Below are positions 8,130 through 16,628 of a stretch of DNA of 64,000 nt, in pieces (the stretch's first letter is position 1; the number at the start of each line of letters is the position of its first letter). Source of the stretch: Candidatus Omnitrophota bacterium. Lineage in GTDB: Bacteria; Hinthialibacterota; Hinthialibacteria; OLB16. A program made the translations under genes and the position numbers. The stretch lies in NCBI GenBank assembly GCA_020632575.1, contig JACKFH010000008.1:124001-188000 (forward strand), given 5' to 3'. The notes below the pieces were generated by a model, which worked only from the letters and a program-made list of their open reading frames with translations, was not told the DNA's origin and made no database searches.

Positions 8130-8396
8130 GTGCGATCGAAGAAAGATGAGAAATCGACTGCAATGAACGCCGAAACGAAAGAGCCCTCCTTCGAGGAAGC
8201 CTTCAAACGGCTTTCCGAAATCGTGGACATCCTCGAATCGGGGGAGGGAACGCTGACCGAAATGACCGCGGCTTTCGAGGAAGGTGTCGCACTCTCCAAA
8301 ATCTGCGCCGGTCACCTCGATTCGATCGAACAAAAAGTGGAAATCCTTTTAGGAGAAGGGGGCCCGGAAGACGCGGTTCCCTTCGAAGAGGAGTAG
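8130..8396 (+). CDS. xseB: Exodeoxyribonuclease VII small subunit
   Basis: An 88-residue cytoplasmic protein with the XseB pattern: SFEEAFKRLSEIVDILESGEGTL and LSKICAGHLDSIEQKVEILL. Several copies bind the large subunit XseA and form an enzyme that degrades single-stranded DNA to oligonucleotides. GTG 8130 follows AAGGAGGGTG at nine bases; ATG 8163 is an in-frame alternative. xseA is not adjacent, and the gene sits alone between two secreted-protein genes, which is unusual because xseA and xseB are often together. Confidence 0.9.
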   Translation: MRSKKDEKSTAMNAETKEPSFEEAFKRLSEIVDILESGEGTLTEMTAAFEEGVALSKICAGHLDSIEQKVEILLGEGGPEDAVPFEEE

Positions 8397-8423
8397 TATC
8401 AATTCTGGATGGAGGTCCTATTA

Positions 8424-9263
8424 ATGAAGTGGTTTAAATCCGCCCTGGTGGTCTTGCTTTGCGCAACCACATTATTCACCAGCGCATCCTTTGCCCAAGA
8501 TTCCCAAGCCAAGAAAAAAATTCTGGTCCTCACTTTCAGCGGAGGCTACAAACACAGCAGCCTTGCCCTCGCCGAGGAAATCATCGCCCATATCGGAGAA
8601 AAAACGGGCGTCTACGAGGCCGATTGTTTGGGATTGTACAAACTCGAACCCCACCAAATCGACCTCTCTTTCCTGACCGCCGATTACCTCGACAAATACG
8701 ACGCCGTCTTCTTCTACACCACCACCGGCGAGGTCGAAAAAGAACTTCTGACCGACGATCAGAAGAAAGCTTTCGCCGATTACATTCGCTCGGGTCGTGG
8801 GGCCTACATCGGATCCCATAGCGCCTCGGACACCTTTTACAATTGGGAGGACTACAACGAGATCGTGGGGGGATACTTTAACGGGCACCCCTGGGGGGCG
8901 AACTCCGATCCGGTGACCATCAAGGTCGAGGACCCGAACCACCCCGCCACCAAAATGCTTGGCGACGAGTGGGTGATTCAAGATGAAATTTACCAGTTCA
9001 AGCCAGGGTCTTTCTCGAGGGAACGCTCCCATGTCCTCCTTTCATTGGATGACTCCAAGACCGATATGGACAGGGATGGTCTCAACGATGGGAAGGATGG
9101 CGATTATCCCGTATCGTGGTGCCACTACTTCGGCGACGGGCGCTGTTTCTACACCTCTCTTGGACATCGCGAGGATGTCTGGGCCAATAAAACCTTCCAG
9201 GAACATCTATTGGGAGGCATCAAATGGGCGCTCGGGCTCTCCGAAGGGAAACCTGAGAAGTAA
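8424..9263 (+). CDS. Secreted ThuA-domain protein
   Basis: A 279-residue protein with a signal peptide (about 1-23, ending SASFAQ). I use ATG 8424, seven bases after GGAGGTCC; the in-frame ATG 8409 sits inside that ribosome site. The body is a class I glutamine amidotransferase-like ThuA fold: KKILVLTFSGGYKHSS, YDAVFFYTTTGEVEKELL, RGAYIGSHSASDTFYNW, FNGHPWGAN and the ending CFYTSLGHREDVW. ThuA proteins are linked to disaccharide use and to PVC-type catabolic clusters, often next to DUF1080 and dehydrogenase/haem proteins, as here. Its reaction is unknown. Confidence 0.88.
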   Translation: MKWFKSALVVLLCATTLFTSASFAQDSQAKKKILVLTFSGGYKHSSLALAEEIIAHIGEKTGVYEADCLGLYKLEPHQIDLSFLTADYLDKYDAVFFYTTTGEVEKELLTDDQKKAFADYIRSGRGAYIGSHSASDTFYNWEDYNEIVGGYFNGHPWGANSDPVTIKVEDPNHPATKMLGDEWVIQDEIYQFKPGSFSRERSHVLLSLDDSKTDMDRDGLNDGKDGDYPVSWCHYFGDGRCFYTSLGHREDVWANKTFQEHLLGGIKWALGLSEGKPEK

Positions 9264-9275
9264 GCGCGTGGGGGT

Positions 9276-9387
9276 TTGAATCACGGAATAACATGGAAAA
9301 GGCCGGAAGAGCACGGAAAGGCAAGAATCAAGATTCTTGTGTGTGTTCCGTGCTTTTCCGGTCACTCCGTGAACTTCCGTGATTCAA
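9276..9387. repeat. 112-bp foldback (MITE-like) element
   Basis: Perfect 12-bp terminal inverted repeats (TTGAATCACGGA and its complement) bound a sequence that folds on itself almost end to end, including a GGAAGAGCACGGAA/TTCCGTGCTTTTCC pair and a central CAAGAATC/GATTCTTG stem. No coding capacity. A partial match (CTTCCGTGATTC) appears near 45770. Confidence 0.8.
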
Positions 9388-9481
9388 AAAAATCTCCCCT
9401 CAATTGACAACTCCCCCCAATTTCTTACCCTTCGACTGAAACGATTATTCCTGTCTCTTTTTCCTTGTGGAGGACTGAAAG

Positions 9482-12400
9482 ATGAGTTGCCATTTCCGCC
9501 TGGGAGTTCTTTGTGTCTCAATATTCCTTCTAAGCCATCCGGCTATGCCCTCAGTTGCCCAGGAGGGCATCGACTGGGTCTACTCGAATCCGAATGAGTT
9601 TATTCGAATCGCGAACCAGTTCAGTGATACGCGTCCGAGCGAGGATTTCTGGGAGGGAATCGTCGCCGATGGAACCGATCCGTTTGTCGAACTCGGCGCC
9701 GCCAATATCGACGCCAACAAGCAAAACTTCTTGTACCTGGACATGGCGGTGGAGGACGCGCAATCGCTTCAGGTCTTTTATTCAAAGACCGCTGAGGGAG
9801 GTTTTACGGAAGAGAAAAGTTTCCGAAACGCCAATCTATTCCCCGACTCCAATCGTCATATTTATCGGATCGACCTTTCCACCTATGACGGTTGGAGAGG
9901 AGGACTGAAATCTCTCCGAATCGATATCGACGGTTCAAACCAAGGGCAATCGGTCCGAATCTATCGAATCGGAGTTTCGGAGGAACCGATTAAGGTTGAT
10001 GGGTTGGTTCAGGCAAAGGTCTCCTCCGATGTCTACGCGGGCCATATCGCTCCCACCGAACCGCTCACTCCCGAGAAGGAGAAAGACATGTTCATTCTCC
10101 CCGAAGGCTTCGAGATTCAACTGGTGGCGTCCGAACCGGATATCCAAAAACCGATCAACCTCAACTTCGACGCCAAGGGCCGTCTCTGGGTCTCCAGCAC
10201 AGTCGAGTATCCCTACGCCACCACCGATGAGGCCAATGCGCGAGACACCCTCCGTATTCTCGAGGACTTCGCTCCCGATGGTAGGGCCCGAAAAATCACC
10301 ACCTTCGCCGACCATCTGGTGATTCCGAGCGGTGTCATGCCTCTCGAGGATGGGGCTGTCGCCTGGAGCATCCCGAATGTTTACCGGTTTTACGATGACG
10401 ATGGCGATGACCATGCGGATAGGCGGGAAAAATATTTCGGCCCCTTCGAATGCAAGGACACTCACGGGAATGTGAGTAATTTCGTGTGGGGGTACGATGG
10501 CTGGATTTACGCAAACCATGGATTCGCGAACAAATCCACCATCTCTGGTAAGGATGGCCATGAGATCACCATGGCCTCGGGACACACCTGGCGTTTCAAA
10601 CCGGATGGGTCAAGAGTTGAGATCGTGGGACATGGCCAGGTCAATCCGTTCGGGATTTCATTCGACCAATACGGGAATCTTTACACCGCCGATTGTCATA
10701 GCAAGCCGGTCTACCAGATCCTCCATGGCGCCTCCTATCCGACCTTTAGTATCGCCGACCTCAAGGATGGGCTCGGCTATGGTCCCTCCATCTGCGATCA
10801 CAGCCATGGCTCCACCGCCATCTGCGGGGTCTCCTACTACGACGACACCCACTTCCCCGAGGAATACCGAGGCAATGTCTTTATCGGGAACGCGGTCACC
10901 TGCCGAGTGAACCGCGACACGATCGCTCATGAGGGCTCCACCTATACAGCCGTATTGGAACCGGATTTCATCAAATCGAAAGACCCTTGGTTTAGACCGG
11001 TGAATGTGAAGATGGGGCCCGATGGCGCACTTTACATCGCGGATTTTTATAATCGGATCATTGGTCATTATGAGGTCCCGCTCGACCACCCGGGGCGAGA
11101 CCGTGAGCGAGGGCGGATCTGGCGAGTGGTCTACACCGGATCCGAGAAAACACGCCCCGCGGAATTCACTCGGACGGATTGGACTTCGGCTTCCGATGAA
11201 GAATTGGTCGAGGACCTGGGTCACCCGAACCAGTGGGTTCGCCGGACCGCCACCAATCAACTCGCTCTGCGCGATCCCGAGAACGTCTCGCCGCTCATCA
11301 AAACCATGCTAGATGGTCCTGACAACACCCCGCTTCAGAAACTGCATGGGCTATGGGCTCTGCAGCGCCTAGGAACTCTGACCCACAATCGCTTGAAAAA
11401 GTTCGCTGATGATTCCGATGAAAGAGTTCGAGTCCATGTCCAAAGAATTCTTGCCGAACGTTCGGATTGGACCGATGTCGAGAGAAAGATCGCTCTGGTG
11501 GGTCTCGAAGATCCGGTTTCGATTGTTCGGAGAAACGCGGCCGAAGCCCTGCGCCGTCACCCGGAGGCCGATCAAGAATTTCCTCTGCTGGATGCGCTGA
11601 AGGCGAGCGACAAAAAGGATATCGGCCTTGTGCATGTCCTCAGGATGGCCGCGCGCGATCAACTCAACCTCCCCGAAACATGGTCCCTCGTTCTCTCCAG
11701 CCCGCACCTCCATTACTACGAGCGCACCTTGGGCGAATCGATTGCCATCGGCTCCCCCACGATTCAAGCCGCCAAATTCCTGATGGATTACCTTCAAGGA
11801 AAACCCTTCGACCAAACGACGATCCAAAAACTTGTCGCCCATGTCAGTCGGAATGGGGGAGAAGAGGAATACCACCGTCTCTATGACCGTGTCCGCGAAT
11901 TCTCGGGCGACAACCTCGACCTTCAGTTCGAACTTCTCAAGACGGTGAATGAAGGGGTGAGGGAGAAGGGAGTCCCACTCCCGGAAGATTTTCAACAATG
12001 GGCCGAGACGCTGGCCGGAGATTGCCTGGCTTCAGAAAATGAGGAGACTCTGACCCGGGGCTTGGACCTCATCCAAACGCTTCGTCTGAGGAAATATGCT
12101 CCCGATCTGGAAGAGATGGCTAAATCCTCGGACTCCGAACTGAAGATGCGAGATCAATCTCTGCGCGCGCTTCTCGAAATCGATTTTGCGGAATACCTCC
12201 CCCTGGCCAAAAACCTTCTTAACGATCCCGATGAATCTCTCGAGGCTCGTCAGGTGGCGGCCGAGGCGATCGGCAAATATCGGAAGGCCCCGGCGATCGA
12301 TGCTTTGGGGGAGACGCTCCAAACCTCTCCCTGGGAACTCACCATTCCAGTGGCGGTCCAACTCGCTTCCAGCGGCGAGGGGGCGAACCGGTTGATTCAA

Positions 12401-13000
12401 GAGATCTCCCAGGGACGAGCCTCTTCCATGCTTTTGGGAGAGAGAAAAGTCGCTGAAAGATTGCACAATCAACGGTCCCTGCAAATCGACGAAGCCGTTC
12501 ATCGCCTGACCGAAGGGATGCCTTCCCTGGAAGAGCAGGTGGCTCAGCTTATTGAAGACCGAAAGAAACTTTACCACTCCGGCGAACCTCACCCCGATCT
12601 CGGCGTTCAAGTCTTCGAGAAGAACTGCGCCGCGTGCCACCGGATTGGGGATGTCGGACAAAAGATCGGACCGGAGCTGGATGGGATCGGGAACCGTGGA
12701 TTGGATCGAATCCTCGAGGACACTCTCGACCCTAGCCGGAATGTCGATCAAGCCTATCTCGCCAGTCTGATCGAACTTGATTCCGGGGAACTGCTGACCG
12801 GTCTCAAGAAGGGCGAGGAGGGTGAACTGGTTCTCTTGGCCGACAGTCAGGGTGAAATCATCAAGATTTCCAAGGATGAGATCGTCGATGAGAGAACCTC
12901 CAAACTCTCTCCCATGCCCTCCAATGTGGCCGCCGACCTGGGTGAGGACGATTTCAGAAATTTGATGTCCTTCCTTCTCAAACAGCGCGTGGAGGACTAA
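9482..13000 (+). CDS. Giant secreted PVC-type dehydrogenase/HEAT/cytochrome c protein
   Basis: An 1172-residue secreted protein (signal peptide about 1-26; ATG 9482 after GTGGAGGACTGAAAG). In order: a beta domain of unknown type (about 30-175, with an FLYLDMAVEDA strand); a beta-propeller of the PVC membrane-bound dehydrogenase type (about 198-560, starting MFILPEGFEIQLVASEPDI and including NVKMGPDGALYIADFYN); an alpha-helical repeat region of HEAT type (about 570-1010); and a C-terminal cytochrome c with CAACH at about 1050 followed by GPELDGIGNRG, the Pirellula/Verrucomicrobium haem-binding domain. It probably oxidises a sugar or alcohol outside the cytoplasm and passes electrons to the haem; the substrate is unknown. 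Confidence 0.88.
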   Translation: MSCHFRLGVLCVSIFLLSHPAMPSVAQEGIDWVYSNPNEFIRIANQFSDTRPSEDFWEGIVADGTDPFVELGAANIDANKQNFLYLDMAVEDAQSLQVFYSKTAEGGFTEEKSFRNANLFPDSNRHIYRIDLSTYDGWRGGLKSLRIDIDGSNQGQSVRIYRIGVSEEPIKVDGLVQAKVSSDVYAGHIAPTEPLTPEKEKDMFILPEGFEIQLVASEPDIQKPINLNFDAKGRLWVSSTVEYPYATTDEANARDTLRILEDFAPDGRARKITTFADHLVIPSGVMPLEDGAVAWSIPNVYRFYDDDGDDHADRREKYFGPFECKDTHGNVSNFVWGYDGWIYANHGFANKSTISGKDGHEITMASGHTWRFKPDGSRVEIVGHGQVNPFGISFDQYGNLYTADCHSKPVYQILHGASYPTFSIADLKDGLGYGPSICDHSHGSTAICGVSYYDDTHFPEEYRGNVFIGNAVTCRVNRDTIAHEGSTYTAVLEPDFIKSKDPWFRPVNVKMGPDGALYIADFYNRIIGHYEVPLDHPGRDRERGRIWRVVYTGSEKTRPAEFTRTDWTSASDEELVEDLGHPNQWVRRTATNQLALRDPENVSPLIKTMLDGPDNTPLQKLHGLWALQRLGTLTHNRLKKFADDSDERVRVHVQRILAERSDWTDVERKIALVGLEDPVSIVRRNAAEALRRHPEADQEFPLLDALKASDKKDIGLVHVLRMAARDQLNLPETWSLVLSSPHLHYYERTLGESIAIGSPTIQAAKFLMDYLQGKPFDQTTIQKLVAHVSRNGGEEEYHRLYDRVREFSGDNLDLQFELLKTVNEGVREKGVPLPEDFQQWAETLAGDCLASENEETLTRGLDLIQTLRLRKYAPDLEEMAKSSDSELKMRDQSLRALLEIDFAEYLPLAKNLLNDPDESLEARQVAAEAIGKYRKAPAIDALGETLQTSPWELTIPVAVQLASSGEGANRLIQEISQGRASSMLLGERKVAERLHNQRSLQIDEAVHRLTEGMPSLEEQVAQLIEDRKKLYHSGEPHPDLGVQVFEKNCAACHRIGDVGQKIGPELDGIGNRGLDRILEDTLDPSRNVDQAYLASLIELDSGELLTGLKKGEEGELVLLADSQGEIIKISKDEIVDERTSKLSPMPSNVAADLGEDDFRNLMSFLLKQRVED

Positions 13001-13026
13001 GCTAATCGATAAATCCGGAACGATCG

Positions 13027-13293
13027 GTGTCATTTCCGATCGGACCCTTGAATTTCGCCAAGCCAATGTCGCTCGTATGGAATCTTTTCAGTCACTACGC
13101 TGAAACGACTCTGAAAGGGGTCGACGCGCCACCGTTGATCGATCCGCTCTACTGGCATGGTCGCGCCCCATTGATCGGTTATTGGGCGCTCGGGATCACT
13201 GTCACCCTCTCCTGGATCGCCGCGCTGTGTTGGATTGTCTTCATCATTCGCAAATCCCGCCGCGAAGCTTTTGACGAACAGAACGAATCCTAA
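13027..13293 (+). CDS. Small membrane protein, unknown
   Basis: An 88-residue frame (GTG 13027; ATG 13066 gives 75 residues) with one clear membrane helix (about 51-74, GYWALGITVTLSWIAALCWIV) and a basic end (IRKSRREAFDEQNES). No good ribosome site is seen for either start. It lies 26 bases after the haem protein and could be its membrane anchor or a small subunit, which is an inference from position only. Confidence 0.45.
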   Translation: MSFPIGPLNFAKPMSLVWNLFSHYAETTLKGVDAPPLIDPLYWHGRAPLIGYWALGITVTLSWIAALCWIVFIIRKSRREAFDEQNES

Positions 13294-13422
13294 TCCGCCG
13301 TTCAGCCATCCAGACCATCATCATACATCTTGATATTTTGTGTGACTCTATTCATACTTTAACCCATAACAGTATGATTCCGTTCCAGGAATTGTCACCG
13401 TCTGCGTTGAGGAGAATGAGGA

Positions 13423-14340
13423 GTGAATATCCGGCTTCGAACATCTATTTCGCTTCTGGTTTTATTTGGTTGGATGACCCCAAGTCCGCAAGCGATTGCT
13501 CAGACAACCGATTGTTTTCGGTTAAGCAACCCTTTTGAGGGCATGTTCGAAGTGACGTGGGAAGATCTCCCCGGTTGGAATGGGTCGGCAAAACTGAATA
13601 CAGACGATGCACCTCCAGTCGGTCCTGGGGATCTCGAGGTCGAATTCGCCTATGGTCACACACGGGCGCACAAGGCCTGGGGAAATCGTTGGGAGGATGA
13701 AGGGCGTGGGCTCTTGGAAGAGAGAACTTACGATTTGGGACTATCCTATGGTCTTTGGGAAGACTGGGAACTGGACCTTGGATTGTCCCTTTATTCCGAT
13801 TTGGTCGATCGTGAAATTAGCCCATTCAATAGCGGTGGGATCGGCGATACAGAAGTCGGGTTGAAGAAGTTACTCCATTACGACGAGGACCGAGAGTTTT
13901 ACCTCACCTATTCACAATCGGTCACCATTCCGACAGGAAAGGAAGGGTCTGTCCGGGATGCACTCGGCCACAGCCAAGAGTATTGGACGCTGAACCAACG
14001 ATTGATCGCCACTCAATTCATCGATCGTTGGACATGGACCTGGGACTTCGGATACGCCTTGCCCCTGGGAAGCAAGCGGAATGAAGAACGGGGAACCTTG
14101 GATACGAATCTCGCGATCGGCTATCATATCCGGCCTTGGTTCCAGCCGGAGGTGGAGCTCAATTACGCCCACGATTTCATTGACGCGGGTCAGGACGCCG
14201 ATGTTTTGGCGGTCACTTATGGTGTTGTCCTGCTCCCCTCCGAAAAATGGCGAATCGGTCTTGGATTTCAGGACGCCGTCGCCGGCCGCAATACGGACGA
14301 TACCACGACTGGACACGTGGTGGTGACATATTTCCACTGA
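13423..14340 (+). CDS. Outer-membrane beta-barrel transporter-like protein
   Basis: A 305-residue protein with a signal peptide (about 1-26, ending QAIAQ) and alternating amphipathic strands throughout, resembling the porin-like family annotated as MetA-pathway/phenol-degradation or transporter proteins (PF13557): GDLEVEFAYGHTRA, GLSYGLWEDWELDLGLSLY, YSQSVTIPTGKEG, and the final strand HVVVTYFH. GTG 13423 follows GGAGAATGAGGA. It is 15 bases before the NikK-like gene and clearly in the same operon, which suggests passage of metal or a metal chelate across the outer membrane. The strand assignment is sound; the substrate is inferred. Confidence 0.75.
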   Translation: MNIRLRTSISLLVLFGWMTPSPQAIAQTTDCFRLSNPFEGMFEVTWEDLPGWNGSAKLNTDDAPPVGPGDLEVEFAYGHTRAHKAWGNRWEDEGRGLLEERTYDLGLSYGLWEDWELDLGLSLYSDLVDREISPFNSGGIGDTEVGLKKLLHYDEDREFYLTYSQSVTIPTGKEGSVRDALGHSQEYWTLNQRLIATQFIDRWTWTWDFGYALPLGSKRNEERGTLDTNLAIGYHIRPWFQPEVELNYAHDFIDAGQDADVLAVTYGVVLLPSEKWRIGLGFQDAVAGRNTDDTTTGHVVVTYFH

Positions 14341-14355
14341 TATTAGGAGGCAATC

Positions 14356-15117
14356 ATGAAAAACTCACTCTTTATAACTCTTTTTTTCGCCATGATTCTT
14401 CCCGCCCATGCTCATTTCCAGGAGTTGATTCCCTCGACCGACATTGTGACAGTCCAAGGAGATCGCGATCTCTCCATCGAACTGGTCTGGGGCCATCCCA
14501 TGGAAAATGTGTCGATGGAGATGGCCAAGCCGACTCAATTTGGCGTTCAGGTGGACGGAAGCAAGCAAGATCTGCTCGAAACATTAGAGCCCCAAACGGT
14601 TAAGGATCACCAAGCGTGGAAAGCCCAATACACTGTCAAACGCCCAGGCGACCATATTTTCTATGTCGAACCCGCGCCCTATTGGGAGCCCGCCGAGGGA
14701 GTGATGATCATTCACAACACCAAAGTGGTGGTCAGCGCCATGGGGCGCGAATCCGGATGGGATGAGAAGGTCGGGCTTGCGGCCGAAATTGTGCCCGAGG
14801 TTCGTCCCTATGGTCTTTGGACTGGGAATCTCTTTCAAGGAATGGTTCTCAAAGGTGGAAAACCAGTACCTGGCACCGAGGTGGAGGTGGAGTATCTGAA
14901 CACCGATGGGGCGGTTGAAATTCCTTCCGACCCGTTTGTCACTCAGGTGATCAAAGCCGACGATCGGGGCGTCTTTTCTTACTCCATTCCCAGGGGAGGG
15001 TGGTGGGGGTTCGCCGCCTTGCTCGAGGGCGACGAGAAGATCGAAAACCCTGAGGGGAAGAGAGTGGATGTTGAACTTGGCGCGCTGATCTGGATTCACG
15101 CGGTCGATATGAAATAG
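14356..15117 (+). CDS. NikK-like periplasmic protein (DUF4198)
   Basis: A 253-residue exported protein with a signal peptide ending at AHA, leaving His at or beside the mature N-terminus (HFQELIPS), as in NikK/CbtK-type and DUF4198 proteins that bind nickel or cobalt with an N-terminal His. Other family marks are VWGHPMENVSMEMAKP, YTVKRPGDHIFYVEPAPYWEP and the second domain starting FQGMVLKGGKPVPGTEVEVEY, and the ending WWGFAALLEGDE. AGGAGG precedes ATG 14356. Flanked by the barrel gene and the NikL-like gene. The ABC or permease core of such uptake systems is absent nearby. Confidence 0.78.
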   Translation: MKNSLFITLFFAMILPAHAHFQELIPSTDIVTVQGDRDLSIELVWGHPMENVSMEMAKPTQFGVQVDGSKQDLLETLEPQTVKDHQAWKAQYTVKRPGDHIFYVEPAPYWEPAEGVMIIHNTKVVVSAMGRESGWDEKVGLAAEIVPEVRPYGLWTGNLFQGMVLKGGKPVPGTEVEVEYLNTDGAVEIPSDPFVTQVIKADDRGVFSYSIPRGGWWGFAALLEGDEKIENPEGKRVDVELGALIWIHAVDMK

Positions 15118-15135
15118 AGGAGGGAAGGAGATTCC

Positions 15136-15747
15136 ATGCACAAAAATCAACTTATCCCAACTCTTCTCTTGTTGTCGCTCGGAACTCCGCCGCTCTATGC
15201 CCACCGAATGAACATCTTCACTTACACCGAGGGCAATGAGATTCATGTGGAGAGTTATTTCAACCGAGGTTCGAACTGCATGGGATGCCTTGTGGAGGTG
15301 ACCGACTCCGCCGGTCAGGTGGTCGCCTCCGGAACGACCACGGAGGAAGGAAAATGGAGTTTTGTCCCGCCTAAGGAAGAGGGGCTCACTGTTTCGGTCA
15401 CCGCGAGCGAGGGACACCGAGCCGAATACACTTTGACTGAGGCCGATTACCCGCAAAGCATGAACTTGTCCACATTATCGGAGGAGACCTCAAAAGTCGC
15501 GGATTCCTCGGTAGTGCGGACCTCGGCGGAATCGAAAACACCAAACGTGACGGTCACGGATCAAGAGGAACTTGAGGCAATTGTTGACCGTGTTGTGGAG
15601 AAGAGACTCGCGCCCATCCGTGAGGAACTCCGACGAATGCAGGTCGACGAGCCGGGCTTCCAGGAGATTGTGGGCGGAATTGGTTACCTTTTTGGGCTCT
15701 GTGGTGTCGCGATGTACTTCATGGCGCGTTCGAAAAAATCGAATTGA
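15136..15747 (+). CDS. NikL-like nickel/cobalt uptake accessory protein
   Basis: A 203-residue protein with a signal peptide ending YA, followed by HRMNIFTYTEGNEIHVESYF, the N-terminal pattern of NikL/CbiL-type accessory proteins with His near the mature start. A CMGC motif follows (about residue 54-57), then a beta-sandwich, a Ser/Thr-rich linker, a coiled stretch (EELEAIVDRVVEKRLAPIREEL) and a C-terminal membrane helix (about 178-196) with a basic end. It therefore sits on the periplasmic face of the inner membrane. Ribosome site GGAGGGAAGGAG; 18 bases after the NikK-like gene. Confidence 0.75.
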   Translation: MHKNQLIPTLLLLSLGTPPLYAHRMNIFTYTEGNEIHVESYFNRGSNCMGCLVEVTDSAGQVVASGTTTEEGKWSFVPPKEEGLTVSVTASEGHRAEYTLTEADYPQSMNLSTLSEETSKVADSSVVRTSAESKTPNVTVTDQEELEAIVDRVVEKRLAPIREELRRMQVDEPGFQEIVGGIGYLFGLCGVAMYFMARSKKSN

Positions 15748-15751
15748 ACCT

Positions 15752-15775
15752 CCACGGAATCGTGGGTTTTGTGTT
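15752..15775 (+). terminator. Possible terminator after the NikL-like gene
   Basis: A CCACG-GAAT-CGTGG hairpin at 15752-15765 is followed by GTTTTGTGTT five bases past the stop. The stem is short (5 bp), so the call is modest. The remaining 200 bases to the next gene show no clear features. Confidence 0.45.
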
Positions 15776-15977
15776 ATACCTCCTCGGGTGAAACTGGTTC
15801 TTCGACCCTGGTTGAAACGCTAGTCAGTCTGACTCTCCTGGAGAGAGACTTCCAAAGCAACCCAAACACAACCCCCCTTGCCTTGTATCGACTCTTTCAT
15901 GATTCTTAACTGACTACACTTGATCTGCTCGATTCTTAAGGAAACCCGAGATAGAAGGAATTCATCGACGACACACT

Positions 15978-16628
15978 ATGATCCAAGACCAGTACATCGG
16001 CAAACAACGGTTCCAACTCGTCTCCGAGGCGAAACGTCGTCGCTACCACCAGAGCCCCTCGAACGCGAAGGTGATCGATTGGGCCATCAGCGAAATCAAA
16101 AAATATGTCGAGCAAGGTCCGGTTCTCGATCTAGCCTGCGGCAATGGGCGCCACACCAAGGATCTCGTTTCAGGGAGTCCCATGGTTTGCGCGGGCGACA
16201 TCTCTTTCGCCATGTTGAAAGCGGCAAGGGAGCACCTTGGAGATGACAAGGCAATTCGGGCGCTGCGATTGGACGCGGAAAACCTCCCATATCCGGATGG
16301 GGCGTTTGAGGTCACTTTTAGTGCGAGGTTCTTCCACCACTTGCCGGAGCCAGTCCGTGCGAGAATTCTCGGCGAAATATTTCGAGTCAGCAAAAATGCG
16401 GCCCTGGTCACCATGAAGAAACGAGGTTCCTTCGAACACATCCGAACCATCGCCAAATACATCCTCAAAGGTAAGCCATTTCAGTATCAGCGATTCTTCT
16501 GCACAGTAGGAGAATTCGATCGGGTGGCTCGCAGTCATGGGTGGATGGTGAAAAAAGCCGTCTCGCCATTCCCGATCCTATCGGCGAATTGCGCTGTTCT
16601 TTTCGAGCCGATCAACCGGTCCTGCTAG
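15978..16628 (+). CDS. Class I SAM-dependent methyltransferase
   Basis: A 216-residue cytoplasmic protein of the Methyltransf_11 type. Motif I is VLDLACGNGRHT (about 49-60), followed by CAGDISFAMLKAA (acidic loop), RLDAENLPYPDGAFEVTFSA (motifs II-III) and FHHLPEP. The substrate is not readable. It has no good ribosome site at ATG 15978 and stands alone, converging with the respiratory cluster; its 3' end overlaps the last minus-strand gene by four bases. Confidence 0.8.
   Translation: MIQDQYIGKQRFQLVSEAKRRRYHQSPSNAKVIDWAISEIKKYVEQGPVLDLACGNGRHTKDLVSGSPMVCAGDISFAMLKAAREHLGDDKAIRALRLDAENLPYPDGAFEVTFSARFFHHLPEPVRARILGEIFRVSKNAALVTMKKRGSFEHIRTIAKYILKGKPFQYQRFFCTVGEFDRVARSHGWMVKKAVSPFPILSANCAVLFEPINRSC

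Noticed and set aside
12032..13066. 344-codon minus-strand open frame under the PVC-type dehydrogenase gene
   Set aside because: Antisense to HEAT and cytochrome c coding sequence with the expected motifs on the plus strand; no protein features of its own.
13294..13422. Metal or cobalamin riboswitch upstream of the barrel-NikK-NikL operon
   Set aside because: Only 129 bases are available and I see neither a B12 box nor a conserved Ni/Co riboswitch core.
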